Of a stretch of DNA of 29,667 bases, positions 16,917 to 24,977 are shown in pieces (the stretch's first letter is position 1; the number at the start of each line of letters is the position of its first letter). The DNA lies in the NCBI GenBank assembly GCA_938022485.1, contig CALIEE010000181.1, positions 1 to 29,667 of the forward strand, read 5' to 3'. Source of the stretch: an uncultured bacterium (lineage in GTDB: Bacteria > Bdellovibrionota_C > UBA2361 > SZUA-149 > CALKYB01). A model generated the notes under the pieces. That model made no database searches. It saw only the letters and a program-made list of their open reading frames with translations, and was not told where the DNA came from. A program made the translations under genes and the position numbers.

Positions 16917-18602
16917 TTGAGTTTTAGAATAAATATCCTCCGTAATCTGCTATCGTTGCTGATGGCTTTGCTCTGCCCTGTTGTAGTTGTCGCTCAACCT
17001 AAGCAGCCCAGTCGGACTGAAAGTGACTACTTAAAAGTCCAAAGAATATCGGGTATCAATAATCCAAGTATTCCAGAGCCACAAAATCCTGAGGGGCCGC
17101 TTGTTATTGACAAAGAGCGCATCAGCGATTTTTACGATTTACTTCTAGCTCCGATTGCTACTTGGGTCGATAAGGGTTGGATAACCGTTCGAGCTAGTTC
17201 ACGAACTGAGTTTGATTGGAGCTATGGTTCTCAGTGGGAGAGACTGAGTATTGCCAATAGCTCTAATCGGCTTGAAGGGGATGGCAGTTTGTATTCCGAT
17301 GATCTAGCTGATTACCAAGGGGGCTTCCCCTTTGGAAGATCTGATAGCCTAGATGACGTTTCTGATCCTGAGGAGAGGGCCCGGAAAATACTATGGAATA
17401 CAATTTCAACGGGGGCAGTCTCTGGAGACCTTTTGTATGGGGTAAACATATCTTGGTTGACTTATTCAGCTAGAAAAAGAAAAGCATCGGCCCTACTTTA
17501 TAGACAAACAGGTATTCCCCTGAAGGCAGGTCCGCAGGAGGATCCTCTTTTAGCCAGAGAGCTTTTTTTATTTTTAACTCCGCCTGTAGTTTTTGGTTAC
17601 AGTCAGGTTTTGACTCAGTATTTGAATTCAACTGATGACGAGATTTGGCATTATTCTCCCGTCGTGGGTAAGGGGAGAAAGATTTTTCCAGCAAATAGAG
17701 GTGATGGACTCATTGGTTCAGTGCTGACCCCAGACGATTTTTTTGTTTGGTCTGGAAAGGTGCAATCGGTGAAAGCTTCTGTTTTAGATAGTAAAAGATT
17801 ATTGATACCCGTACCTACTCTTAAAACCCATGGGGCAGATAGAGAACGTGTTGCTATTTCGGCTTCGAATTTTGTTAAACCTCTTTCTCTAGGAAACTTA
17901 GTTTTTGAATCTCAAGCTAGAACTAAATTTGAGGAGGTCGAGACAGTTCGCGGTAACTTAATTGACGAGAGGGGTAATGAGGTTTTTGTAAAGTTAAACG
18001 GGGACACCAGGGTTCTTAAGACGGGGGCTTCTTGGATGCCTTCGAGCGTTCAATTTATTCCTCGAGATACTTGGATAATAGAGATTGAATCCCAGAATCC
18101 ATATCGAGTTGGTGGTCGGGAGATACTGGTTGTGGACAAAGGATCGATGCTTCCGATTTATAAAATCGTATACGATCAAGCCGGGCAGTATTTGAGAACA
18201 GTTGTTGGTGTTTGGACACTTGGTCTAGGAACTGCGCAAAAAACTAAAAGATTTCCGTTCTTGGCTTCGGTTCTAGTTGTTGATGGGCGAAGTCGAGATG
18301 CAGCCCTGATTGAAACAACTTATGTTCAAACTTTTTACGGCAAACTGACAGAGGCTTCTCAACAGCTTAGATCTCTTCTGAATCCTAAACGCTTGGTCCA
18401 ACTGATTACTCCTGAAGAAAAAGAAGAGAAAGGTAATTTGCCTGGCAAAGCCAAAGAACCTCTTTCTGCATCAGCGTCCACGGTGCCTGCTGCTAAGAAA
18501 AAAGTTAAGCCGAAGGTTACTAACCCTACTCTCAATAAAAAAGAGATCGAGGAGAGATCGCCCAAGAAGCCTAAGTTGCCCTTATCAGATTTAGATTTTT
18601 GA
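16917..18602 (+). CDS. DUF1329 family exported protein (LolA-like fold)
   Basis: This is a 561-aa exported protein. Residues 1-26 form a signal peptide: basic start (FRINILRN), hydrophobic core (LLSLLMALLCPVVVV), AQ at the likely cleavage site. There is no lipobox. The body matches the DUF1329 pattern: GGFPFGRSD, ARKILWNTISTG, ARELFLFLTPPVVFGYSQVL, DDEIWHYSPVVGKGRKIFPANRGDG and TPDDFFVWSGKV. A basic low-complexity tail (about 500-561) rich in Lys/Pro/Ser is unusual. The start is TTG 16917, because the later ATG 16962 would cut the signal peptide and AGAGAG lies a few nt upstream. DUF1329 proteins are linked to outer-membrane or envelope lipid and lipoprotein handling, often with RND transporters or porins; none is adjacent here. 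It ends 8 nt from convergent trmD. Confidence 0.82.
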   Translation: MSFRINILRNLLSLLMALLCPVVVVAQPKQPSRTESDYLKVQRISGINNPSIPEPQNPEGPLVIDKERISDFYDLLLAPIATWVDKGWITVRASSRTEFDWSYGSQWERLSIANSSNRLEGDGSLYSDDLADYQGGFPFGRSDSLDDVSDPEERARKILWNTISTGAVSGDLLYGVNISWLTYSARKRKASALLYRQTGIPLKAGPQEDPLLARELFLFLTPPVVFGYSQVLTQYLNSTDDEIWHYSPVVGKGRKIFPANRGDGLIGSVLTPDDFFVWSGKVQSVKASVLDSKRLLIPVPTLKTHGADRERVAISASNFVKPLSLGNLVFESQARTKFEEVETVRGNLIDERGNEVFVKLNGDTRVLKTGASWMPSSVQFIPRDTWIIEIESQNPYRVGGREILVVDKGSMLPIYKIVYDQAGQYLRTVVGVWTLGLGTAQKTKRFPFLASVLVVDGRSRDAALIETTYVQTFYGKLTEASQQLRSLLNPKRLVQLITPEEKEEKGNLPGKAKEPLSASASTVPAAKKKVKPKVTNPTLNKKEIEERSPKKPKLPLSDLDF

Positions 18603-18610
18603 TAGCTAAT

Positions 18611-19873
18611 TCAGTGCTTACTAAAAAGCCGATCAAGTGTTATCGCAGCAGCAGCTCTCACTGAAAGATGATTATAGGGCACACAGCCATTGATAGGCGG
18701 TAGTTGAAAGTCTGCTTTTTCCATCACCTCATCAGCAAGGCCCCAACCTGTTCCAAAAAGAATCATCAAAGGTTTGTCTGAGGTTTTTGCAATTTCTCTC
18801 ATCTTCAAATAGCTAGTGTGATGCTTTCCAGGCTTGGCGCTTGTTGTAACCAAGGAAGGGACTTCTCCGAAGACTCTCTCAGCGTCTTCAAGTGCGTCTT
18901 TGAACTGTGGGAGGATACTTACCTGCTCCAGAGCCTCTCCTCTGTTAGGATTATACGAGGAGCCATATCCTGTGTTCCAGTGCTCACAGATTTTAAAAGC
19001 AAGTTTTCTTAGAGTCTCAGCTGGGTGAACAATATAAAACTTTTTTACACCAAAAGTTTTAACCGACCTTGCGATATCGGAGAGATCGAGGTTTGTTAGG
19101 GAGCTAGTTATAATTTTACCCTCTTTATTGAAGACGGGGTAGTGGATAAGAGCAATTGATACGTTACTGCCATCGAGGTCCAATCCTCTAGCTAGATCAG
19201 GCCGCCTTGTGAAAGTATCGCGTATAGCTTTTTCTTTTCTCCATTCATCAATTTTCTTGTGATTACCGGAGAGAAGTATCTTTGGAACAGCGAGTTCCTT
19301 CTCACCAGATTTAAAAACTTCTGGTCTGGTATATTGCGGATGTTCCAGTCTCATATTTTCAAAAGACTCCTCGCTTAGTGACTCCGGGTTGCCTAAGACG
19401 CCAGGCACCAATCTGGCTACGCTCTCCATGAAGGCCATAGCAGGGGTTTCTCCCCCCATGGTGATAAAATCCCCCATGCTTACTTGATAGTCACACAGTT
19501 CCTCTGCAATTCTTTCGTCAACACCTTCATAGCGACCACAAAGAATTGTCAACGCAGAGTTTTCGCTTACTATTTTTCTAGCTAATTTTTGAGACATTGG
19601 CTCGCCTCTTGGAGTCATTAAAACGACCTTGCTCTCAGGGCGTTGAGAACGCTCTTTCCTGATGGCTGCTTCTGCGGTTTCGATCCTAAGCACCATTCCG
19701 GAGCCGCCGCCGTACGGGGCGTCGTCAATTTGACCTTGAGAATTCACAGCATGCTCTCTCAGCTGGCTAGCACTAAAGCTAATCGCACCAGATTTCACTC
19801 CTTTCCCAAAAAGGCCAGTTTTCGAGAAACTTTCAAAGAGTTCAGGAAATATACTTAGAACCTCAAAATGCAA
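18611..19873 (-). CDS. trmD: TrmD tRNA (m1G37) methyltransferase fused to a second SPOUT-type RNA methyltransferase domain
   Basis: TrmD makes m1G37 in tRNAs, guarding against frameshifting. Residues 1-230 are complete TrmD: VLSIFPELFESF, DDAPYGGGSGMVL (50-62), the knot LCGRYEGVDERI (111-122), MGDFITMGGETPAM and RLEHPQYTRP with LLSGNHKKIDEWR. Residues about 235-420 match PF09936, a SAM-dependent RNA methyltransferase domain: ALIHYPVFNKEGK, SLTNLDLSDIARSVKTFGV, LMILFGTGWGLADEVM and PINGCVPYNHLSVRAAAAI. In many deltaproteobacteria and Aquificae that domain is a separate gene beside trmD. The start is TTG 19871-19873, since GGAGG lies 8 nt upstream and the protein begins at the usual place. It is 4.5 kb from rpsP, with no rimM or rplS nearby, so the common rpsP-rimM-trmD-rplS order is broken. 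Confidence 0.93.
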   Translation of the reverse strand: MHFEVLSIFPELFESFSKTGLFGKGVKSGAISFSASQLREHAVNSQGQIDDAPYGGGSGMVLRIETAEAAIRKERSQRPESKVVLMTPRGEPMSQKLARKIVSENSALTILCGRYEGVDERIAEELCDYQVSMGDFITMGGETPAMAFMESVARLVPGVLGNPESLSEESFENMRLEHPQYTRPEVFKSGEKELAVPKILLSGNHKKIDEWRKEKAIRDTFTRRPDLARGLDLDGSNVSIALIHYPVFNKEGKIITSSLTNLDLSDIARSVKTFGVKKFYIVHPAETLRKLAFKICEHWNTGYGSSYNPNRGEALEQVSILPQFKDALEDAERVFGEVPSLVTTSAKPGKHHTSYLKMREIAKTSDKPLMILFGTGWGLADEVMEKADFQLPPINGCVPYNHLSVRAAAAITLDRLFSKH

Positions 19874-20009
19874 GCGACTACCCTCCAGTTGGTTTAATTT
19901 GCCTCAGCAAGCGGTTTGGCAGGTCTTAGCATGGCCGTGGAAAATAGTCAGCCATTGTGATAGCTTCACCGCGCCTGTGAGGCCTCGTCTTTCTTGGCGT
20001 AGAATTAGA

Positions 20010-20058
20010 TTTAAAGATAGAGTTAGAAGATAAATTTAGAAGATTGATTTGAAGATAC
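20010..20058 (+). repeat. four tandem TTTARAAGATA-like motifs upstream of argG
   Basis: TTTAAAGATAG (20010), GTTAGAAGATA (20022), TTTAGAAGATT (20035) and TTTGAAGATAC (20048) recur every 12-13 nt, ending 15 nt before argG. They could be an operator array, an unstructured A-rich leader or a chance slippage product. The rest of the trmD-argG gap (19874-20009) shows no gene. Confidence 0.5.
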
Positions 20059-20073
20059 TTGCCTGGAGGGGGA

Positions 20074-21297
20074 ATGGAAAAGGTAGTGCTTGCTTATAGC
20101 GGCGGTTTAGATACGAGCGTTATTCTGAAATGGCTTCAAGAAAAGGGCTACCAGGTAGTGGCTTATATTGCGGACGTGGGGCAAGAAGAAGATTTTGATG
20201 CAGCTTTGCAGAAAGCCAAAGAATGTGGAGCCGTTGAAGTATTTCTTGAAGATCTGAAGAAGGAGTTTGTTGAGGACTATATCGTTCCAGCCATGAAAGG
20301 CTCAGCTCTATATGAAGGTAGGTATTTATTAGGTACTTCACTTGCCAGGCCTATTATTGCTAAGCGACAAATAGAGATCGCCAGAAAGACGGGAGCAACT
20401 GCTGTCTCTCACGGGGCCACAGGAAAAGGGAACGATCAGGTTAGATTTGAGCTGGCTTATTTGGGCCTTGAACCTGGCATAAAGATTATTGCTCCATGGA
20501 AAGATCCAGAGTTCTTAGAGAAATTTAAAGGTAGAACTGATCTTTTGGAGTACGCCAAGAGTAAGGGAATTGATGTTGGTGCTAAAAAGAAGCCTCCATA
20601 CAGCATGGACGGTAATCTGATGCACATCAGTTATGAATCTGGGGTTTTGGAGGATCCGGAAGCCAAGCCTGATAAGGATATGTTCCAGCTTACCGTGGAT
20701 CCGAAAGATGCTCCCGACAAGGTGGTAGAGTTAACTATTGAATTCGAAAAAGGTAACCCAGTTCTACTTAAAAATTTGTCTACAGGAGACAGTTTTAATG
20801 AGCCGCTGGAAATTTTGGTAGAACTTAACAAAGTTGGTGGTGCCAACGGTGTCGGAAGAATTGATATAGTAGAGAATCGCTACGTTGGGATTAAATCCAG
20901 AGGCGTTTACGAAACTCCAGGAGGAACTATTCTGTGGGCTGCTCATCAGGATCTTGAAACTGCTTCAATTGACAGAGAGGTTTATAGGCTGAAGCAGAAG
21001 CTAGCAGGCCCATTTGCTGAGCTGATTTACAATGGTTTTTGGTTCTCTCCCGAAATGGAATTTTTGCTTCATGCTGTTGAGAAATCTCAAGAGCTTGTAA
21101 CTGGCTCTGTTAATCTCGAAATTTATAAAGGTAATGTTACCGTTACTGGACGAAACAGCAAAAGCGGTCTTTATGATTCTGAGCTTGCTAGCATGGATGT
21201 CGAAGGTGGTTATGACCAAGCAGACGCTGAAGGCTTTATTAGGGTTAATGCTGTAAGACTTAGAAACCATTATCTAGCCCAATCGAAAAAAAGCTAG
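20074..21297 (+). CDS. argG: argininosuccinate synthase
   Basis: ArgG joins citrulline and aspartate using ATP, the penultimate step of arginine synthesis. The 407-aa protein has the usual length. The N-terminal PP-loop is AYSGGLDTS (7-15), followed by GTSLARPIIAKRQIEIA, SHGATGKGNDQVRFEL and the C-terminal YGIKSRGVYETPG-like stretch (YVGIKSRGVYETPGG). The ATG at 20074 has GGAGGGGG directly upstream, which decides the start over a TTG at 20059. argH follows after 17 nt, so the pair is co-transcribed. Both halves of the active site look intact. Confidence 0.98.
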   Translation: MEKVVLAYSGGLDTSVILKWLQEKGYQVVAYIADVGQEEDFDAALQKAKECGAVEVFLEDLKKEFVEDYIVPAMKGSALYEGRYLLGTSLARPIIAKRQIEIARKTGATAVSHGATGKGNDQVRFELAYLGLEPGIKIIAPWKDPEFLEKFKGRTDLLEYAKSKGIDVGAKKKPPYSMDGNLMHISYESGVLEDPEAKPDKDMFQLTVDPKDAPDKVVELTIEFEKGNPVLLKNLSTGDSFNEPLEILVELNKVGGANGVGRIDIVENRYVGIKSRGVYETPGGTILWAAHQDLETASIDREVYRLKQKLAGPFAELIYNGFWFSPEMEFLLHAVEKSQELVTGSVNLEIYKGNVTVTGRNSKSGLYDSELASMDVEGGYDQADAEGFIRVNAVRLRNHYLAQSKKS

Positions 21298-21314
21298 CAG
21301 AAAAAGAAACAGAA

Positions 21315-22706
21315 ATGGCAGACGATAAAGGCAAGAGACTTTGGGATAAAGGCGAGGTCACCGAGCAAGGGGTGCTGGAGTTTACTGTGGGCGATGACCC
21401 CGTTCAGGACCAGCAGCTTGTTGGTTGGGACGCTATTGCTTCATCCGCTCATGCCAGAATGCTTTGTGAGATCGGAATTTTAGAGGAAGAGGAGGCGCTC
21501 AAGTTAATTGAGTCTCTTGAAGAAATCTTTCTTGAGGCAGAGCAGGGGAAGTTTGAGATTCCTTATGAATTGGAAGACTGTCATGGTGCTATTGAAGCGA
21601 GATTGGTTGAGAAAACTGGTCAGGCAGGAAAGAAAATTCACACTGGTAGGTCTAGGAATGATCAAGTTTTGGTTGCATCAAGACTTTACCTTAAGAACAG
21701 CTTAGTGCTGATCCTTGAGGAGCTTAGAACCTTTGCGGAAGTTGTTCTGGAAAGGGTGGAGAAAGATCAGTCCGTTGAAATGCCCGGGTATACTCACATG
21801 CAGCAAGCTATGCCTACTACCATAGGCGTTTGGCTGGGATCTTTTGCTGAGTGGAGTTTGGAACTGATTGAGCAGGGCGTTTCTCTATACCATAACATTG
21901 ACAGCAATCCCTTAGGTGCGGCTTCCGGTTTTGGTACTCCGCTAGGTTTGAATAGAAACCGAACAACCGACTTATTGGGCTTTGATAGAGTTCAAAGAAA
22001 CCCGGTGAATGTTCAAAATAGTAGAGGGCGAGCGGAACTGAAAGCTTTGCACTGGTGCTCAGACATTGGTCTGCTTCTGGAGAAGCTTTCCTGGGATCTG
22101 ATTTTATATTCGACTGCTGAATTTAATTTTTTCGCATTACCGGAATCTATAACTACTGGTTCATCTATTATGCCTCAAAAGCATAACCCTGATGTACTCG
22201 AGCTTATTAGAGCGAGAGTTGCGCGGATTAGAGGTGCTGCATCTGAACTTGAATGGGTGATTGGTAAGCTGCCTAGTAACTACCATAGAGATTTTCAGTA
22301 CACGAAGTCTCCAATGTTTAGAGGGATCAAGGACACTTTAGAGAGCATTAGGTTGATTGAGTTGGCCGTTAGGTCTTTTACGATTAATGAGCAAGTTCTC
22401 AACAACAGTAGAACTCCAGAGCTTTACGCCACCTACGCTGCTTTTAGAAAAGTCAAAGAAGGTAAGGCTTTTCGAGATGCTTATAAGGAAACGGCAGATG
22501 AGTTGAAGGCGGGTAAGGTTATACCTGAAGACTATGCTGATGACTTAAATGTAATCATAAAAGAGAATGAAAAAGAGCTAGGGGAAGCCAAGATTGAGTT
22601 GAATAGACTTTCTAAGAAAGTTGCTGCCAAGAAAGAAAAGTTTGAAAAGGTAAGAGCAGCCGCGTTTGAGAAAAAGTTTTCTTGGACCAAGAAGTTATTT
22701 GGATAA
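21315..22706 (+). CDS. argH: argininosuccinate lyase
   Basis: ArgH splits argininosuccinate into arginine and fumarate, the last step after ArgG. The 463-aa protein has family length. RSRNDQV (112-118), GYTHMQQAMPTT (158-169) with catalytic His161, and the signature GSSIMPQKHNPD (282-293) with the catalytic Ser loop are all present. The last 55 or so residues are unusually Lys-rich (KELGEAKIELNRLSKKVAAK, KKEKFEKVRAAAFEKKFSW) and predict a coiled coil beyond what is typical. It lies 17 nt after argG and 18 nt before the GST-fold gene, so the three probably form one operon. Confidence 0.97.
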   Translation: MADDKGKRLWDKGEVTEQGVLEFTVGDDPVQDQQLVGWDAIASSAHARMLCEIGILEEEEALKLIESLEEIFLEAEQGKFEIPYELEDCHGAIEARLVEKTGQAGKKIHTGRSRNDQVLVASRLYLKNSLVLILEELRTFAEVVLERVEKDQSVEMPGYTHMQQAMPTTIGVWLGSFAEWSLELIEQGVSLYHNIDSNPLGAASGFGTPLGLNRNRTTDLLGFDRVQRNPVNVQNSRGRAELKALHWCSDIGLLLEKLSWDLILYSTAEFNFFALPESITTGSSIMPQKHNPDVLELIRARVARIRGAASELEWVIGKLPSNYHRDFQYTKSPMFRGIKDTLESIRLIELAVRSFTINEQVLNNSRTPELYATYAAFRKVKEGKAFRDAYKETADELKAGKVIPEDYADDLNVIIKENEKELGEAKIELNRLSKKVAAKKEKFEKVRAAAFEKKFSWTKKLFG

Positions 22707-22724
22707 GGCACCCGACTAGACATT

Positions 22725-23444
22725 ATGGCAGAAAGTGACATTGCTTTGTTCCAGTTTGCGCCTTGCTTTGGTGTTCCAAATGCAAGTCCCTTCTGTTTGA
22801 AGGTAGAAACTTTTCTTAGACTTTCCGACCTTTCTTACGAAACCAAGGAAATCCAAAATCCTCGGACTGCGCCAAAAAGGAAACTGCCTTTTATCGAGCA
22901 TGGAAAAAGGAGAGTTAGCGACTCAACTTTAATTTTAGATTATCTAAGGAAGACTTTTCCTGAGGAGACTTCCTTAGTTCCTGTTATGAACTCAGCTTGC
23001 GAGTATGCCATTAAAATTATGCTCGAAGAGCATCTTCTTTGGATAGGACTTCGTTATCGCTGGTTAGATCCCGAACTCTGGCCAAAAGTAAAAGAAGCCT
23101 TTTTTGGTGGTATGCCTAGTCTGCCTAGGAAATTTGTTCCAGAACTTGTGCGCTTAAAGATGAAGCGTGATTTGCAGGGGCAGGGGATGGGACGTTTTTC
23201 TGAAGAAGAGTTGGTTAATTTGGCTAAGCGCGACATGAATGCCTTGGCCGAGTTCCTATCTGACCGGAAGTTTTTCTGCGGAGACAAGCCTGGAGAGCTA
23301 GATTGTTCAGCCTATGGGATGCTTGCAAATATTTACCATGTGCCTTCGGGTAGGGAATTTGAGGAGTTTGCCGATACCCTTAGTAATTTAAAGGATTACA
23401 CCCAAAGGATGTCGGAGAAAGTTTTCCCTGATTTTTTTAGTTAA
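22725..23444 (+). CDS. GST-fold protein of the metaxin/FAXC-like group
   Basis: This 239-aa protein has an N-terminal thioredoxin-like domain (about 7-80): FQFAPCFGVPNASPFCLKVET, KLPFIEHGKRRVSDSTLILDYL. A helical GST C-terminal domain follows (KRDMNALAEFLSDRKFFCGDKPGELDCSAYGMLANI). The spelling resembles bacterial homologues of failed-axon-connections/CDR-1 proteins rather than classical detoxifying GSTs. The ATG at 22725 follows argH by 18 nt. Bacterial members are poorly understood, and glutathione dependence is not shown. The position after argGH looks like a chance operon join; no link to arginine is visible. Confidence 0.85.
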   Translation: MAESDIALFQFAPCFGVPNASPFCLKVETFLRLSDLSYETKEIQNPRTAPKRKLPFIEHGKRRVSDSTLILDYLRKTFPEETSLVPVMNSACEYAIKIMLEEHLLWIGLRYRWLDPELWPKVKEAFFGGMPSLPRKFVPELVRLKMKRDLQGQGMGRFSEEELVNLAKRDMNALAEFLSDRKFFCGDKPGELDCSAYGMLANIYHVPSGREFEEFADTLSNLKDYTQRMSEKVFPDFFS

Positions 23445-23738
23445 CTCTTTTTTCACCATTACTTTAAGAATCGAGCTAAATCAGGAACTCATTTCTGCTA
23501 GCGCTTCAACAAACTTTCTAAAATTTAATTCGTTCACCTTTGTGCCAAGTGCTTTGCACTAGGAATAGACAGATTCGATCAGTTGCGATCAGATTTCATC
23601 ATGTGTGTGGGATAGTAATTGCTTTTGAGGGTGTAAAACGCCCAATTTTGCACACATTTTTAAATTAAATAGTTCTTTCCTGTAACTTCTGGGCCTACCT
23701 GTCGTATAGGCTAGGGACGTAACATTTTGGAGGGTTTT
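23445..23738. other. 294-bp non-coding gap before the 23739 gene
   Basis: No gene is evident. A small hairpin AGTGC/GCACT sits around 23549-23561 and a GATCAG direct repeat with a 4-nt gap lies around 23576-23591. TTGCAC near 23648 could be a -35 box for the downstream gene, but the matching -10 is unclear. Confidence 0.4.
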
Positions 23739-24377
23739 ATGAGTAGTGCCGCAGTTAAAATTAGAGATAGTAGAGATGAAGCAGGTAATATTAGTTTTGT
23801 TGAAAGCGACTCTCGGGACCAAGCTAAAGACGCTAGTTCGGTTGAAATTTCTGAAGAGACCCACCTTAAAAGAATGTTGTCGCGGGTTGATAATCACATT
23901 TCCTCGGAATCTTTTTCCAGAGAGTTCTCCGAAGCGCAATGTTCAGCTCAAAAAGCTATCGTTTTATCTATCGAAAAGCTTCTTACCAGCCAGGAAAGCT
24001 TTCTAAGCAATGATCTCCCTCAGGAAGTTAGACATTTGCCGGAGTGCATTGGCTATAGTCGAATGAGGGCAAGTCTATTCGCTGGCCTTATGGTGATTAG
24101 AGATGGTGTTAGGAAGGGGATTGAGCGAGAAGGAGAGCCCAGTCCCGCGAGAACAGCCCTTGCTCAATATTCCTTGGAATTGAGCCGAATTAGTAGCGAT
24201 AGTCTGGAAGCGAAAGCCTTGATGAAACTTTGCTTTATGACGAATAAAGAAATTTGTTTCCTTTGCCAAGGTCGATTTGAGGAATGCCTCCCAAAAACAA
24301 GCGGGCGAGAGTTGGTTCGATTCGCGGAGGAAATCTCTTACTGGGTGATGCAGGAGGTTTGGGCTCAGAACAGCTAA
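23739..24377 (+). CDS. hypothetical helical protein, 212 aa
   Basis: I do not recognise this protein. The ATG at 23739 has TTGGAGGG five nt upstream, so I prefer it to a TTG at 23727. Residues 1-45 are polar, charged and probably disordered. The remainder looks alpha-helical and soluble, with recurring Ser/Glu/Leu segments (AQKAIVLSIEKLLTSQESFL, MRASLFAGLMVIRDGVRKGI, ALAQYSLELSRISSDSLEAK) and four Cys (one in FLCQGRFEECLP twice). No signal peptide or membrane span is obvious. It stands alone before a strong terminator, so it is probably monocistronic. Confidence 0.7.
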   Translation: MSSAAVKIRDSRDEAGNISFVESDSRDQAKDASSVEISEETHLKRMLSRVDNHISSESFSREFSEAQCSAQKAIVLSIEKLLTSQESFLSNDLPQEVRHLPECIGYSRMRASLFAGLMVIRDGVRKGIEREGEPSPARTALAQYSLELSRISSDSLEAKALMKLCFMTNKEICFLCQGRFEECLPKTSGRELVRFAEEISYWVMQEVWAQNS

Positions 24378-24396
24378 CAGCAATACTTCGGTTAGC

Positions 24397-24426
24397 AAAA
24401 AAAAAGAGCCGAACAGGCTCTTTTTT
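24397..24426. terminator. bidirectional intrinsic terminator between the 23739 gene and rpsP
   Basis: GAGCC pairs with GGCTC around a GAACA loop, with a run of nine A on one side and six T on the other, so it can end transcripts from both strands. It lies between convergent stop codons at 24377 and 24447. A second dyad, GCTAAC/GTTAGC, flanks it at 24373-24396. Confidence 0.9.
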
Positions 24427-24446
24427 GGTCGCAGGTTTTTTTTAAC

Positions 24447-24941
24447 CTATTCCGACTTTTCCTCGGCAGCAGCCTCTTCTTTAGGAGCTTCTTCAGTTGC
24501 AGCTTCTTTGGTCTCCTCAACTGGTGCTTCTTCCTCTTCGGCAGCTTTAACTGCTGGTTCAGGCTTTTCGCGGTCCTTTCTAGATTTTCTGCGAGCTTTA
24601 GCTTCGCTTTTATCTCTAGCCTTGCCTTTTCCTGCAGCTTTTCTTTTAGCTCGCTTGGAACGAATTTTATCTTTCTGTTCTTTTTCAAGTTCTTCAAGAA
24701 AGCCAGGGCAAACGCCATCGATGTAAGCAGCAACGGTGTCGGACGGCTGTGCGCCAACTCCAACCCAGTACTTAACTCTATCTTCTTTGAGATTTACTGC
24801 AGCCGGCTCTTTCAAGGGGTCTACAGTTCCAAGCATTTCAATAAAGCGACCATCTCGCTTCTTCTCTTTGTCGCAAACCACCACCCTGTAAAAAGGTTTC
24901 TTGTTTCTTCCGTGCCTAGCTAATCTAATTGCAGTTGCCAA
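24447..24941 (-). CDS. rpsP: 30S ribosomal protein S16 with long charged C-terminal tail
   Basis: S16 binds 16S rRNA early in 30S assembly. Residues 1-80 are a normal S16: MATAIRLARHGRNKKPFYRV, RDGRFIEMLGTVDPL, VKYWVGVGAQPSDTVAAYI. The protein is 164 aa, about twice the common length. After residue 85 comes a Lys/Arg-rich block (KIRSKRAKRKAAGKGKARDK, EAKARRKSRKDREKP) and then a Glu/Ala-rich block (EEEEAPVEETKEAATEEAPK). A basic-then-acidic tail could bind rRNA with self-shielding. It follows ffh by 36 nt; ffh-rpsP is a common order. The frame is clean, so the tail is not an obvious frameshift artefact. Confidence 0.95.
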   Translation of the reverse strand: MATAIRLARHGRNKKPFYRVVVCDKEKKRDGRFIEMLGTVDPLKEPAAVNLKEDRVKYWVGVGAQPSDTVAAYIDGVCPGFLEELEKEQKDKIRSKRAKRKAAGKGKARDKSEAKARRKSRKDREKPEPAVKAAEEEEAPVEETKEAATEEAPKEEAAAEEKSE

Positions 24942-24977
24942 TTTTCTATCTCTCTATTTAAACAATCACTACTAAAA

